DNA of 60,237 bases, taken from NCBI RefSeq assembly GCF_000337375.1, contig NZ_AOJG01000009.1, positions 106,820-167,056 on the forward strand. The letters run 5' to 3'. The position numbers were made by a program, and so were the translations under genes. The DNA comes from Halorubrum lipolyticum DSM 21995. Its GTDB lineage: Archaea; Halobacteriota; Halobacteria; Halobacteriales; Haloferacaceae. Each line of letters starts with the position of its first letter. Positions within the stretch are counted from its first letter, which is position 1. The notes under the pieces were generated by a model. The model did not search any database, was not told where the DNA came from, and saw nothing but the letters and a program-made list of their open reading frames with translations. This document shows positions 52,306-60,237 of this stretch, in pieces.

Positions 52306-54337
52306 AGATCCACACCCCCAGCGCGAGCGTCATCAGGACCACGGCGAACTTGACGCCGGAGACGATGTCGGCGTTCCGGATGTAGCCGCTGATGAACCCG
52401 GAGAGGATCGCCTGCAGCGTCACGGCGTGGAAGAACAACAGGGAGAGCACCTCCGGGTCGACGCCGCCGCCGCCCCCGAAGCCGGCGCCGCCCGCGCCCC
52501 CGGCCGACCCGCCGTCCGCCTGCGAGGAGAGCCCGCCCATCACGTCGATGAACTGGGTCTGGAGGATCGCCATCACGCCGAGCAGCGTGACGTACGTCAT
52601 CACGATGATCGCCACCTGCATCCGGGTCTGTGAGATCCGATTGCGCTCGATGTCGTCCTGGTTCTCCGAGGCCTGCGCCGCCGTGGTCAACACGTCCGTG
52701 ATCTGCGACGAGGCCTCCTGCGCCTCCGAGATGAGCTTCACCGTCCGGGCGAGCCGCGGGACCGCGTACTTGTTGTTGAACTCCACCAGGGCGTCCCGCA
52801 GGCTCATCCCGTAGTTCACCTTCGCGTGGACCACCTCGAACTCCTCGGCGAGCTTCCCGGTCGACGTCTCCGAGACCGTCTCCACCGATTCGAGCAGCGT
52901 CTGTCCGGTGTCGTTCGCGGAGGAGAGCTTCCGGAGGCTCTCGGAGAGCTTGCCCGTGATCGCTCGCTTTGACCGCTGGCTCCACTCGTGGAACACCGCG
53001 AGCGGCGTCAGCACGAGGTACGCCGGCACGTACACCCAGATGAACGTCGACCACACCGGGCGGTCCACCCAGCCGTCGAAGGTCGTCGGCGCGTTGCCCG
53101 AGGCGACCGCGACGCCGACGATGACCAGCGCGGCCGGCACTGTCAACGCGAGCGTGTACAGCGGGTTATCGCGCAGGAACAGGTGCGGCGCGGAGACGAT
53201 CTGTTTGGTCTTGTAGGTCCCCTCGCGGTCCCGGATCCGGTCGAAGACGCCGAACCGACCGACGAACCCCTCGATCAGCCCGAAGTGAAGCAGTCCCTCT
53301 TTGCTCGTCTGCCGGAGCCGGTCGCTGCCGCCGTCGGGGCGGAGGTAGCCGTCGCCGGGCTCGTCCTGCTTGACCGTGGAGACGAGCACGAGGAAGCCGA
53401 CCCCGGTCAGCGGGATGAGGGCGTAGACGGTCGCGTACAGCAGGCGCTCGTCGGACTCGCCCATCATGCCCATGATGACGAGGATGATGATGAGGAGCAG
53501 TGGGAACAGCGACAGCGTCATGTACATCTCGCCGAACAGCTCCAGCGTCTCCAAGGTCATCTCGCGCTCCTGTTTCGACGTGCGGAGGTGTTTCTCCTTT
53601 TTGTCCTTCAGGAAGCCCTCCATGTCGCCGCCGGAGTTGACGATCGAGAGCATGTCCGCGAGGAACTGCGAGAGCTCGTCCGAGGGGGTCTCGAGCGACT
53701 GCTGGCGGATCGCGTTCCGGTAGTCGGTGCCGAAGTACTCCGTCTCGTTGACGATGCTCTGGAACTCCTGAGACACCTCGCCGTAGGTGTCCTCCGCCGT
53801 CGCCATCGCGCGCAGGATCTCGAGCTGGTTGAGCCCCCCGACCGACAGCGCGTACATGAACGACACGGAGTCCGCGAGCAGGAGGTTGATCTCGCGTTCC
53901 CGCGCCGACGCCCGCGAGTACGGGATCGCGACCACGCCCCCGAAGCCGATCGCGAACCCGATCGATCCGAACACGAGCCCGCTGATGAGAACTGCGGTGG
54001 GCACGACGAGGGAGCGCAGGAACTCCTTGATCGCCGGCGTCGGTGCGGGCATCCCGAGCGAGAGCGTTTCGGGGTTGACCAGTCCGAGCGAGAACGCGCC
54101 GTACCCCGTCAGGGTTCCGAGCGCCCAGAGGGCCCCGCCGACGAGCAGGCCGACGCCGAGCGCCTTGGAGACGTACATCTCCACCTGGTCCGGCATGCGG
54201 GCCTCGGCGAGCTTGCGCTCGATATCGCCGACGAAGTCGCCGTCAGCATCGAAGAGGAACTCGAAGACCGGGTAGAACAGCTCCGCGAGGAGGTTCCCGC
54301 CGACGGAGCCGTCGCCGACGCCCGTGTCGAGGCTCAT
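52295..54337 (-). CDS. Type IV pilus platform protein (PilC/TadC type), duplicated GspF
   Basis: 680 aa. Two GspF (T2SSF) modules (about 130-310 and 440-620), each with a helical cytoplasmic part and membrane helices. First module: SVSFMYALSVGGLNQLEILRAMATAE; second: GKLSESLRKLSSANDTGQTLLESVETVSE. Up to ten membrane helices overall. It anchors the ATPase at the inner face during pilus assembly. The ATG at 54337 is preferred over a start nine bases upstream. It directly follows the ATPase gene. Confidence 0.9.
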   Translation of the reverse strand: MSLDTGVGDGSVGGNLLAELFYPVFEFLFDADGDFVGDIERKLAEARMPDQVEMYVSKALGVGLLVGGALWALGTLTGYGAFSLGLVNPETLSLGMPAPTPAIKEFLRSLVVPTAVLISGLVFGSIGFAIGFGGVVAIPYSRASAREREINLLLADSVSFMYALSVGGLNQLEILRAMATAEDTYGEVSQEFQSIVNETEYFGTDYRNAIRQQSLETPSDELSQFLADMLSIVNSGGDMEGFLKDKKEKHLRTSKQEREMTLETLELFGEMYMTLSLFPLLLIIILVIMGMMGESDERLLYATVYALIPLTGVGFLVLVSTVKQDEPGDGYLRPDGGSDRLRQTSKEGLLHFGLIEGFVGRFGVFDRIRDREGTYKTKQIVSAPHLFLRDNPLYTLALTVPAALVIVGVAVASGNAPTTFDGWVDRPVWSTFIWVYVPAYLVLTPLAVFHEWSQRSKRAITGKLSESLRKLSSANDTGQTLLESVETVSETSTGKLAEEFEVVHAKVNYGMSLRDALVEFNNKYAVPRLARTVKLISEAQEASSQITDVLTTAAQASENQDDIERNRISQTRMQVAIIVMTYVTLLGVMAILQTQFIDVMGGLSSQADGGSAGGAGGAGFGGGGGVDPEVLSLLFFHAVTLQAILSGFISGYIRNADIVSGVKFAVVLMTLALGVWIYVG

Positions 54338-54364
54338 CCGACCCACCCCGATCGGACCACGGGA

Positions 54365-57300
54365 CTACCGCTCCTCCGGGGATTCGACGGTTCCGAACCC
54401 CCAGTCACCGATGTCGTCGTCGCTTTCGGTGTCGTCGTCGCTTTCGGTGTCGTCGTCGCTTTCGGTGTCGTCGTCGCTTTCGGTGTCGTCGTCGCTTTCG
54501 GTGTCGTCGTCACCCTCGTTGTCCCCATCCTCGTCGGCGTCACGCTCATCGTCATCACCCTCGTCGTCGGTGGCGGCGTCACGCTCCCCGTCGTCGCTTT
54601 CGATGTCATCGCCGTCTCCGGTCTCGGGTTCGATCTCCCCGCCGTCGGCGTCCGCTTTGACGCCCGAATCGGCCCTTTCGGGCGTCGACTCCGGGGTAGG
54701 GTCAGGCGTCGGCTCTGGGTTAGGGTCGAGCACGTCGATCCCCTCGTCGAACGGCTCGTCGAAGTCGATCCCGCCCGCGGGGTCCGTGTCGTCCGTGTCG
54801 TCCGTGTCGTCCGCATCACCCGCGCTCGCCGCGTCGCTCGCGCGCTCCCCGTCCCCGATATTCTCGGCGTTCCCGGCGTTCCCGACATCACCGGCGTTCT
54901 CGGGACCCTCGTCGTCCGGACCGTCTGCGGTCGTCGAGGGGAGTTCCGCGAGCGCGACCGCCGCGTCGAGCGCCGCGGCCTCGTCTGCCGCCTCCGCGAG
55001 CGCCTCGCGGTCGACGCCGGGCTCCGCTTCCACGTCGCGAGCCGGCGCGACGTCGAGGAGAGCGTCGGCGACGGAGTCGGGCATCCGACCGCGGTACTCC
55101 GCGAACAGGTCCTCCGCCTCCGCCAGAATCCGTTCGACCTCCTCGCGGCCCGCCTCGTCGGGATCGGGACGCGGGACCATCTCCTCCTTGTCGCGGTCGA
55201 CGTTGATGAGGACCGACTCCATCTCGCGGAGGTCCTCTAACGACCGCTCTAACTCCTCGTTCGCCATCAGCGCGAGGACGGTCTCCGGGTCGTTGATGAA
55301 CGCCTGGAACGTCGCCGCCACCTGCGCGTAGCTGTTGAGCCCGCGGTCGATGAGGTACGCTAACACGACGCGTCGCTTCCGGAGCTCCTCGTCGAGCGTC
55401 TCGCGGCCCCACCCGCGGTCGAACATGATGTCCTCGAGGGTGTTCGAGTCGCCCATCTGGAGGAACTCGTCCGTCTCCGCCTGCCACTGGAACACGTCCT
55501 GAACGTTGATCTCGTCGTTCTCGGCGTCGTAGTGGTTGATCTCGGTCAGCGACTTGTTCCGGCGCACCTTCCTCCCCTGCACGCGGGTCGACGTCTGGAC
55601 GGAGACCAGATCGAGCGCGGTGAACATCGTCTTCGAGACGTTGATCGGCTCCGTGGTGAACCGCTTGAGCACCTCGCCGACCGTGTCGGCGTGGAACGTC
55701 GTGTACGTGGTGTGGCCGGTCGACATCACCTGGAAGGCCGTGCGGCCCTCCTCACCCCGGATCTCGCCCATCACGATGTAGTCGGGACGCTGGCGGAGCG
55801 CGGCCTCCAGCAGGTCGAATTCGTCGATGTCGCCCTTGTCGTCGTCGGAGAAGGAGGGGCGGGTGACGGAGGCGATCCAGTTGCGCTGGGGGAGCTCGAC
55901 CTCGCGGGTGTCCTCGATGGAGACGATCTTCGCGTTCGAGGGGATGAAGAGGGAGACCGCGTTCAGGCTCGTCGTCTTCCCGGAGGCGGTGCCGCCCGCG
56001 AAGATCAGGCTCTTGTGGTTCTCGATCGAGAGCCAGAGGAAGGCCATCTCGTCGAGCGAGAACGTCTTCCAGTTGATCAGGTCGATCGGGGTGAAGGGCA
56101 CGTCGTTGAACTGCCGGATCGTGTAGTTGGTCCCGTGGTCCGACACCTCGCGACCGAGCGTGAGCTGGGCGCGGGAGCCGTCGGGGAGGGTGGCGTCCAC
56201 CTGCGGACGCCGCTTCGAGATCCCCTTACCGGAGCGCTGGGCGAGCTTCACGACGAAGTCGTCGAGCTCGTCGGTCCCGTGGTAGACGTTGGTGATGATC
56301 TGCTCGTAGTCGGAGTGGTAGACGAAGACGGGTGAGTTGTACCCGTCACAGGAGATGTCCTCGACGTTGATGTCGTACTTGATCGGGTCGATGCGCTCGT
56401 ACCCGATGAAGTCACGCTTGAGGTAGTACAGCAGCTTCTCGACCTGGTGCTCGGAGAGCGTCTCCGAGTCCTCCGCGAGCACCGCGGGCTCGGGCCGGGC
56501 GAGGACCTTCGTCGGCGTCGGCTCCGACTCCGCGGGCGGCTCGTACCCGAGCGATTCCGTGATCCGGTGAGCGATCCCCTCTGTGAGGTCGAAGCCGAAC
56601 CGGTCGACGAGGTCGTCGACGAGGTCGTCCACGACCCCCCGGTCGTCGTCGTCGCGCTCGTAGAGGTCGTACCGGTCGAGCAGCGTCAGCGTCTCGTCGA
56701 CGATCACGCCCTCGCGGAACGCCTCGTCGCCGCCCGCGATCGACTCGTCGGCGTACTTGATCGAGGTCCGGAGCTTCCCGGTGAGGAACTCGACGAGGTC
56801 CGTCTCGATCTCCGTCCGGTGCGGCTGGACCGCGTAGTACTTCACCTCGTTCTCCTTCGTCGACCGGAACACGATCACGAACGCGTACGGCTTGTTCACC
56901 CAGTACCGCTCGATCTCGCGGAAGTGACGCTTCTTCGGCATCGGCACCGCCTTCTCCAGGTCGTACCGGTTCGCGAGGGTGGTGTGACCCTCGTCGCTCG
57001 AGAAGAACGCGTCCTCGTCGACCTCCGGGTTCACGTCGACCGTGCGCTCGTCGACCAGCGCCGCGAGGTCGGCCGCCGCGCTCCCGCCGGCCCCCAACAG
57101 CTCCTCGGTCCGATCGGGGTCGAACCCCAGCGCGTCGACCTTGTCGTCGTGCGTGAACTCCAGCGGCTCCTCTTCGCCCTCCTCGTTCACCTCGGTCGGC
57201 GGGTTCCCGTCCTCGTCGAGGAAGTACTCGTCGCGGTAGTCGTCCCACGTGTAGTACCCCTTGAGGACCGGTACCTCGTAGAGGTTGTACCGGGCCGAAC

Positions 57301-58144
57301 ACAGGTCCCAGAGGACGTCTCCGACCGCCGCGGCCGCTCCGACGCGGTAGCCCGTCTCCGACGGGTCGAACCCGAGGAACTCGCTCGGGTCGACGCCGCT
57401 CCGGTCCCACTCCTCGTCGGTCGGGGCGCGGCGCGGCACCGCCTCGACGTCGGCGCCCGCGGCGACCACGACACCGGGAACGCCCGCGCCGTCGACCGCG
57501 ATGCCGGGGCGATCCGCGGGTTCGTTCGGCTCCGCACGGTCGCTTTCGGCCGGCTGGTCGGCCGGTTCCGCCGGTTCGTCGACCTCGGCCGCCGCTTGAT
57601 CGTCGTCCTCGTCGCCCTTATTGTCGCTATCGTCCCCGGCGCCGTCGTCGTCGCCATCATCGTCGCCGTCTTCTTCGTCACCCTCCTCGTCGCCGTCTTC
57701 TTCGTCACCCGCCTCGTCGCTATCGTCCTCGTCGACCGCCGCGACCCCGGGATCGGGGGCCACCGCCGCGGTCGAGGTCCCGGCGGGGACGACGGCCGCC
57801 CCGCTGAGGACGACGTGGTCCGGACCGATCACGAGGGTGCCCGCCTCGGGCGTCCCGTGTCCCGAAACCGCGGTGTCGCCGTCGGCCTCGTACGGCTCGT
57901 CGACGCCGGCTGCGCGGACGGCCCGATCGACGCCGTCCTCGAAGTGGGCGTCGACGGCGGTCGCGGGGACGACCGGCTCCTCGCCGATGTCGGCGTACAG
58001 CTCGGCCGCGGCGTCGTCGCGGCCGCGGTCGCGGAGGAACGAGCGCCACGAGTACCGCCCCACTGCGACCGGGGGATCGGACGCCGAAGATTCCGCCGTC
58101 TCGTCGGGCGAGAGGGACGAACGCTCGGCGTCCTCGGTTGCCAT
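54365..58144 (-). CDS. Type IV pilus assembly ATPase (PilB/TadA type) with long acidic extensions
   Basis: 1259-aa secretion ATPase. An acidic N-terminal half (about 1-270) is far longer than in most PilB proteins. The conserved core (about 600-950) has Walker A FAGGTASGKTTSLNAVS, the acidic EDTREVELPQRNW, Walker B YIVMGEIRGEEGRTAFQVMSTGHTTYTTFHAD and the Arg-rich RNKSL end. A highly acidic C-terminal tail (about 1090-1259) contains five perfect SDDDTE repeats. It drives pilus assembly with the platform protein. A start at 58144 has a TATA-like element upstream; an in-frame ORF to 58450 does not fit. Confidence 0.92.
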   Translation of the reverse strand: MATEDAERSSLSPDETAESSASDPPVAVGRYSWRSFLRDRGRDDAAAELYADIGEEPVVPATAVDAHFEDGVDRAVRAAGVDEPYEADGDTAVSGHGTPEAGTLVIGPDHVVLSGAAVVPAGTSTAAVAPDPGVAAVDEDDSDEAGDEEDGDEEGDEEDGDDDGDDDGAGDDSDNKGDEDDDQAAAEVDEPAEPADQPAESDRAEPNEPADRPGIAVDGAGVPGVVVAAGADVEAVPRRAPTDEEWDRSGVDPSEFLGFDPSETGYRVGAAAAVGDVLWDLCSARYNLYEVPVLKGYYTWDDYRDEYFLDEDGNPPTEVNEEGEEEPLEFTHDDKVDALGFDPDRTEELLGAGGSAAADLAALVDERTVDVNPEVDEDAFFSSDEGHTTLANRYDLEKAVPMPKKRHFREIERYWVNKPYAFVIVFRSTKENEVKYYAVQPHRTEIETDLVEFLTGKLRTSIKYADESIAGGDEAFREGVIVDETLTLLDRYDLYERDDDDRGVVDDLVDDLVDRFGFDLTEGIAHRITESLGYEPPAESEPTPTKVLARPEPAVLAEDSETLSEHQVEKLLYYLKRDFIGYERIDPIKYDINVEDISCDGYNSPVFVYHSDYEQIITNVYHGTDELDDFVVKLAQRSGKGISKRRPQVDATLPDGSRAQLTLGREVSDHGTNYTIRQFNDVPFTPIDLINWKTFSLDEMAFLWLSIENHKSLIFAGGTASGKTTSLNAVSLFIPSNAKIVSIEDTREVELPQRNWIASVTRPSFSDDDKGDIDEFDLLEAALRQRPDYIVMGEIRGEEGRTAFQVMSTGHTTYTTFHADTVGEVLKRFTTEPINVSKTMFTALDLVSVQTSTRVQGRKVRRNKSLTEINHYDAENDEINVQDVFQWQAETDEFLQMGDSNTLEDIMFDRGWGRETLDEELRKRRVVLAYLIDRGLNSYAQVAATFQAFINDPETVLALMANEELERSLEDLREMESVLINVDRDKEEMVPRPDPDEAGREEVERILAEAEDLFAEYRGRMPDSVADALLDVAPARDVEAEPGVDREALAEAADEAAALDAAVALAELPSTTADGPDDEGPENAGDVGNAGNAENIGDGERASDAASAGDADDTDDTDDTDPAGGIDFDEPFDEGIDVLDPNPEPTPDPTPESTPERADSGVKADADGGEIEPETGDGDDIESDDGERDAATDDEGDDDERDADEDGDNEGDDDTESDDDTESDDDTESDDDTESDDDTESDDDIGDWGFGTVESPEER
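54413..54507 (+). repeat. 18-base tandem repeat coding SDDDTE repeats
   Basis: Five near-perfect units of GTCGTCGTCGCTTTCGGT (six codons, in frame) inside the 3' end of the pilus ATPase gene. Being a multiple of three, it changes tail length without a frameshift. No spacers. Confidence 0.93.
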
Positions 58145-58235
58145 AGCTACGGGAACACTTCGACCGGTCAAAAAGGTGTCTCGCAAAAACCCGCGACTGA
58201 TAATTCCCGGACGGAAGCTCGTGACACCCGTTTGA

Positions 58236-58502
58236 AAGGCATCTGGTGGTTCGTCAGTCGTCGACAGCCGACCCGCTGATCGAGAGCCGGCTTCGTGGCC
58301 GCCGGAGACGGCGTGGGGTCCGACGATTCCGAGCGACGCGGTCCTCGGCGGGAGCGCGTACTGGACGACGGGGGCGATGGGCGCGACCGGGGGAACCGCC
58401 GCCGTCGCGTGCGCGGCCGTGACAGTCGGAACCCGGCTGGCCGCGGTCACGTACGGCTTGAACCTCCCGACGGCACGGAACTCGGAACTGCAGCGGGAGT
58501 GA
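58236..58502 (+). pseudogene. Degraded membrane protein fragment, TRIC/UPF0126-like
   Basis: A plus-strand frame ending TGA at 58502 reads TIPSDAVLGGSAYWTTGAMGATGG and then RLAAVTYGLNLPTARNSEL. The Gly-rich turn and RLAAVxYGLNLP ending resemble the C-terminus of TRIC-family (UPF0126) channels. No start codon exists for an intact protein and the frame is open for only about 88 codons. It is the main content of the 363-base gap between the ATPase gene and gdh. Confidence 0.4.
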
Positions 58503-58507
58503 CCCGG

Positions 58508-59815
58508 TTAGGGCCACAGCCCGCGGGTCTCGTGAGCTTCGGCGACCCGCGACAGCGCGACGATGTACGCCGCGTCGCGCCACGTCACGTCTCGCGCTTC
58601 GAACTCCTCGCGCACGTCTCCCCAGGCGTCGAGCATCTCCGTCTCGAGCTCCTCGTTGACGCGGTCGAGCGACCATGCCCGGCGATTGATGTCCTGCAGC
58701 CACTCGAAGTAGCTCACCGTCACTCCGCCGGCGTTGGCCAGGATGTCCGGGATCACCGGCACGTCCCGCTCGGCGAAGATCGCGCTCGCCGCGGTCGTCG
58801 TCGGACCGTTGGCGCCCTCGACGACGATATCGGCGGCGACGTCGCGGGCGTTGTCCGCCGTCAGGACGTTCCCGATCGCCGCCGGGATCACCACGTCCAC
58901 GTCGAGTTCCAGCAGCTCGTCGTTCGTCACCGTCTCCGGCGCCTCGTGGGTCATCACCGCCTCCGCTTCCTCGTGGTGAGAGGGAATCGCGTGCGTGTCC
59001 AGCCCGTCCGGGTCGTACACTCCCCCGTTGACGTCGCTCACGGCCACGACGTTCGCTCCCCACTCGTCGAGTAGCATCGCGGCGTTCGCCCCGACGCTCC
59101 CGAACCCCTGCACCGCGACCGACGTCTCCTCGATCTCCTTCCCGTAGTAGTCGATCGCCTCGCGGGCGACGATCGCGACGCTCCGACCCGGCGCCTCGTC
59201 CCGGCCCTCGCTCCCGCCGACGACGGGCGGCTTCCCCGTCACCACTCCCGGGATCGTTTCGCCCTCCTGCATGGAGTACGCGTCCATCAGCCACGCCATC
59301 GTCTGCGGGTCCGTCCCCATGTCCGGCGCGGGGATGTCCTTCGTCGGGCCGATAACGGTCCGGATCTCGTCGGTGAATCGGCGCGTCAGCTGTTCCTTCT
59401 CGTCGACGCTCAGGTCCTTGGGGTTCACCGCGATGCCGCCCTTCGCGCCGCCGAACGGGATGTCCATCACGGCGCACTTCCAGGTCATCCACATGCCGAG
59501 GCCGACGCACTCCTCGCGCGTCACGTCGGGGTGATACCGGAGCCCCCCTTTATACGGCCCGCGGACGCTGTCGTGTTGCGCGCGGTACCCGGTGTACACC
59601 TCTACCTCACCGGTCTCCCGTTCGATCGGAACGGTGACCTCGTGGACTTTCTTCGGGTGTTTGAGCCGCTCGACGACGTTCCGGTCGATGTCGAGGTGGT
59701 CGGCGGCGTGCTGGAGCTGTCGACGCGCCGTCTCCAGCGCCGATTCCGACTCGCTCGGTTCTTCTCGGGTCGCTGCTCGCGTCTCGTCGTCGCGGGTCGT
59801 CGATGTGGAGGACAT
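58508..59815 (-). CDS. gdh: Glutamate dehydrogenase
   Basis: 435-aa Glu/Leu/Phe/Val dehydrogenase (hexameric class). The substrate segment [22 protein letters not shown] and the Lys in [13 protein letters not shown] are present, followed by [26 protein letters not shown]. The NAD(P) loop is [22 protein letters not shown]. The C-terminal dimer and trimer contacts end [12 protein letters not shown]. It interconverts glutamate and 2-oxoglutarate plus ammonium. It lies two bases downstream of the mini zinc protein gene and is probably cotranscribed. Confidence 0.95.
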   Translation of the reverse strand: MSSTSTTRDDETRAATREEPSESESALETARRQLQHAADHLDIDRNVVERLKHPKKVHEVTVPIERETGEVEVYTGYRAQHDSVRGPYKGGLRYHPDVTREECVGLGMWMTWKCAVMDIPFGGAKGGIAVNPKDLSVDEKEQLTRRFTDEIRTVIGPTKDIPAPDMGTDPQTMAWLMDAYSMQEGETIPGVVTGKPPVVGGSEGRDEAPGRSVAIVAREAIDYYGKEIEETSVAVQGFGSVGANAAMLLDEWGANVVAVSDVNGGVYDPDGLDTHAIPSHHEEAEAVMTHEAPETVTNDELLELDVDVVIPAAIGNVLTADNARDVAADIVVEGANGPTTTAASAIFAERDVPVIPDILANAGGVTVSYFEWLQDINRRAWSLDRVNEELETEMLDAWGDVREEFEARDVTWRDAAYIVALSRVAEAHETRGLWP

Positions 59816-59817
59816 CG

Positions 59818-59961
59818 TCACTCGATGGGTGTGTGTCGGTTCCGCATCTCGCCGGCGCAGTCGGGACACTGGCCCGGGTTGTTCTCGACGAGCACGACGC
59901 TTCCGCACTCGAAGCACTCGTAGGGCGATTCTTCGGCCGGGGTCTGGTCGACGTCTCTCAT
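59818..59961 (-). CDS. Rubrerythrin-like mini zinc protein (47 aa), operon with gdh
   Basis: Encodes 47 residues starting [21 protein letters not shown]16/C19 and C32/C35 form two CXXC knuckles, the typical haloarchaeal rubrerythrin-like fold. The TGA is separated by two bases from the gdh ATG, so the two are almost certainly one transcript. A related gene lies alone at 20321. Function unknown; a redox or metal-linked role beside glutamate dehydrogenase is only a suggestion. Confidence 0.85.
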   Translation of the reverse strand: MRDVDQTPAEESPYECFECGSVVLVENNPGQCPDCAGEMRNRHTPIE

Positions 59962-60007
59962 TGGTGATCGAGAGTCCCAGCGGTCCGGTGCGGGGTACTC
60001 TACAAGG

Positions 60008-60017
60008 ACATATAGGA
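60008..60017 (-). promoter_or_regulatory. TATA-like element upstream of the mini zinc-gdh operon
   Basis: AT-rich ACATATAGG (plus strand) lies about 50 bases before the ATG at 59961, followed by further ATATAAGG. A short leader is likely. The whole 60000-60060 stretch is AT-rich. Confidence 0.4.
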
Positions 60018-60221
60018 GATATAAGGATATGATCGGTAGTTGACTATCAAACCGTATCTTAGTAGTAGTGGTTTACAATTAAATGGCTCCGTTGGAATCC
60101 CCGACCGGTGAGAAACCCGCTCCCGTACATGCAGCGCGGACACAACGACGTGAGAGAGTACGGGAGTGAGTATTGCAGATCGGTGACGGCGATAGGGTAT
60201 TTAAGCAACTGTGAGCGACGG

Positions 60222-60237
60222 CGACGATCGTTTATAA
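60222..60237 (-). repeat. Possible partial copy of the dispersed element, cut by the window end
   Basis: The last bases, GACGATCGTTTATAA, match the CGATCG-TTATA edge at the right end of copies 2 and 3 when read on the minus strand. Only the edge is visible. The flanking gene arrangement cannot be judged. Confidence 0.3.

Noticed and set aside
54413-54507. CRISPR or regulatory repeat
   Set aside because: It is in frame within a coding region and encodes a clear peptide repeat.
52988-55240. Long plus-strand open frame (750 codons)
   Set aside because: Antisense shadow of the pilus platform and ATPase genes, rich in Val/Arg/Asp and without any domain.
56447-58279. Long plus-strand open frame (610 codons)
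   Set aside because: Antisense shadow of the pilus ATPase gene.
54365-58450. Longer pilus ATPase start at 58450
   Set aside because: The added 102 residues are antisense to the TRIC-like fragment and precede the likely TATA box.

Overview
The window is chromosomal DNA from an extremely halophilic archaeon, most like Halorubrum or a close relative. The evidence is a very high G+C content, strongly acidic proteins, many leaderless genes with a TATA box about 25-30 bases before the start codon, and archaeal versions of the proteasome, RNase P proteins, ProRS, Trm5, TFS and the terminator nuclease aCPSF1/FttA. The genus is inferred from overall character, not from a marker gene.

Layout. 1-391 holds a dispersed repeat element. 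392-4199 has a HalX response regulator, then the conserved archaeal operon rnp3-methyltransferase-rnp2-psmA (minus strand) and a divergent DUF357 gene. 4331-6828 has a DJ-1/PfpI protein and a poorer, lower-GC stretch of small membrane or secreted proteins and an HTH/zinc-ribbon regulator. 6985-10756 carries an MhqD/MhqO-like esterase-dioxygenase pair, a membrane protein, endonuclease III and DoxX. 11096-18677 is core metabolism and RNA: gshA, a winged-helix regulator, coaD, an FAD disulfide reductase, an RNA-binding protein, Trm112, rnp4 and trm5. 18792-25362 has a hypothetical pair, tRNA-Thr(CGT), a mini zinc protein, two envelope proteins, proS and a CoA-pyrophosphatase-like Nudix gene. 25603-32731 has DUF371, an amidohydrolase, a GNAT, two ancient GTPases (TGS type and DRG) and an M48 peptidase bracketed by repeats. 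32963-39284 is the cytochrome oxidase region (coxB, a fused coxA-coxC, a distant subunit IV). 39484-48771 has an SDR, a Cys-rich subtilase, FttA, methylglyoxal synthase, TFS and AlaX. 48834-58144 is one long minus-strand type IV pilus operon: ATPase, membrane platform and five small membrane-anchored proteins. 58508-59961 is a mini zinc protein plus glutamate dehydrogenase.

Most notable is a dispersed intergenic repeat family (six copies and a possible seventh cut by the window end). Its core ends in a GGGGCTTTGG box, a GTGTTCACC-like box and a TATAA-rich tail. The two fullest copies share a hairpin, CAAAG-GGG-CAGnCG facing CGnCTG-GGG-CTTTG, in which one stem pair covaries. Every clear copy lies beyond the stop codon of a neighbouring gene and in antisense orientation to it, which suggests a 3'-end function or insertion preference.
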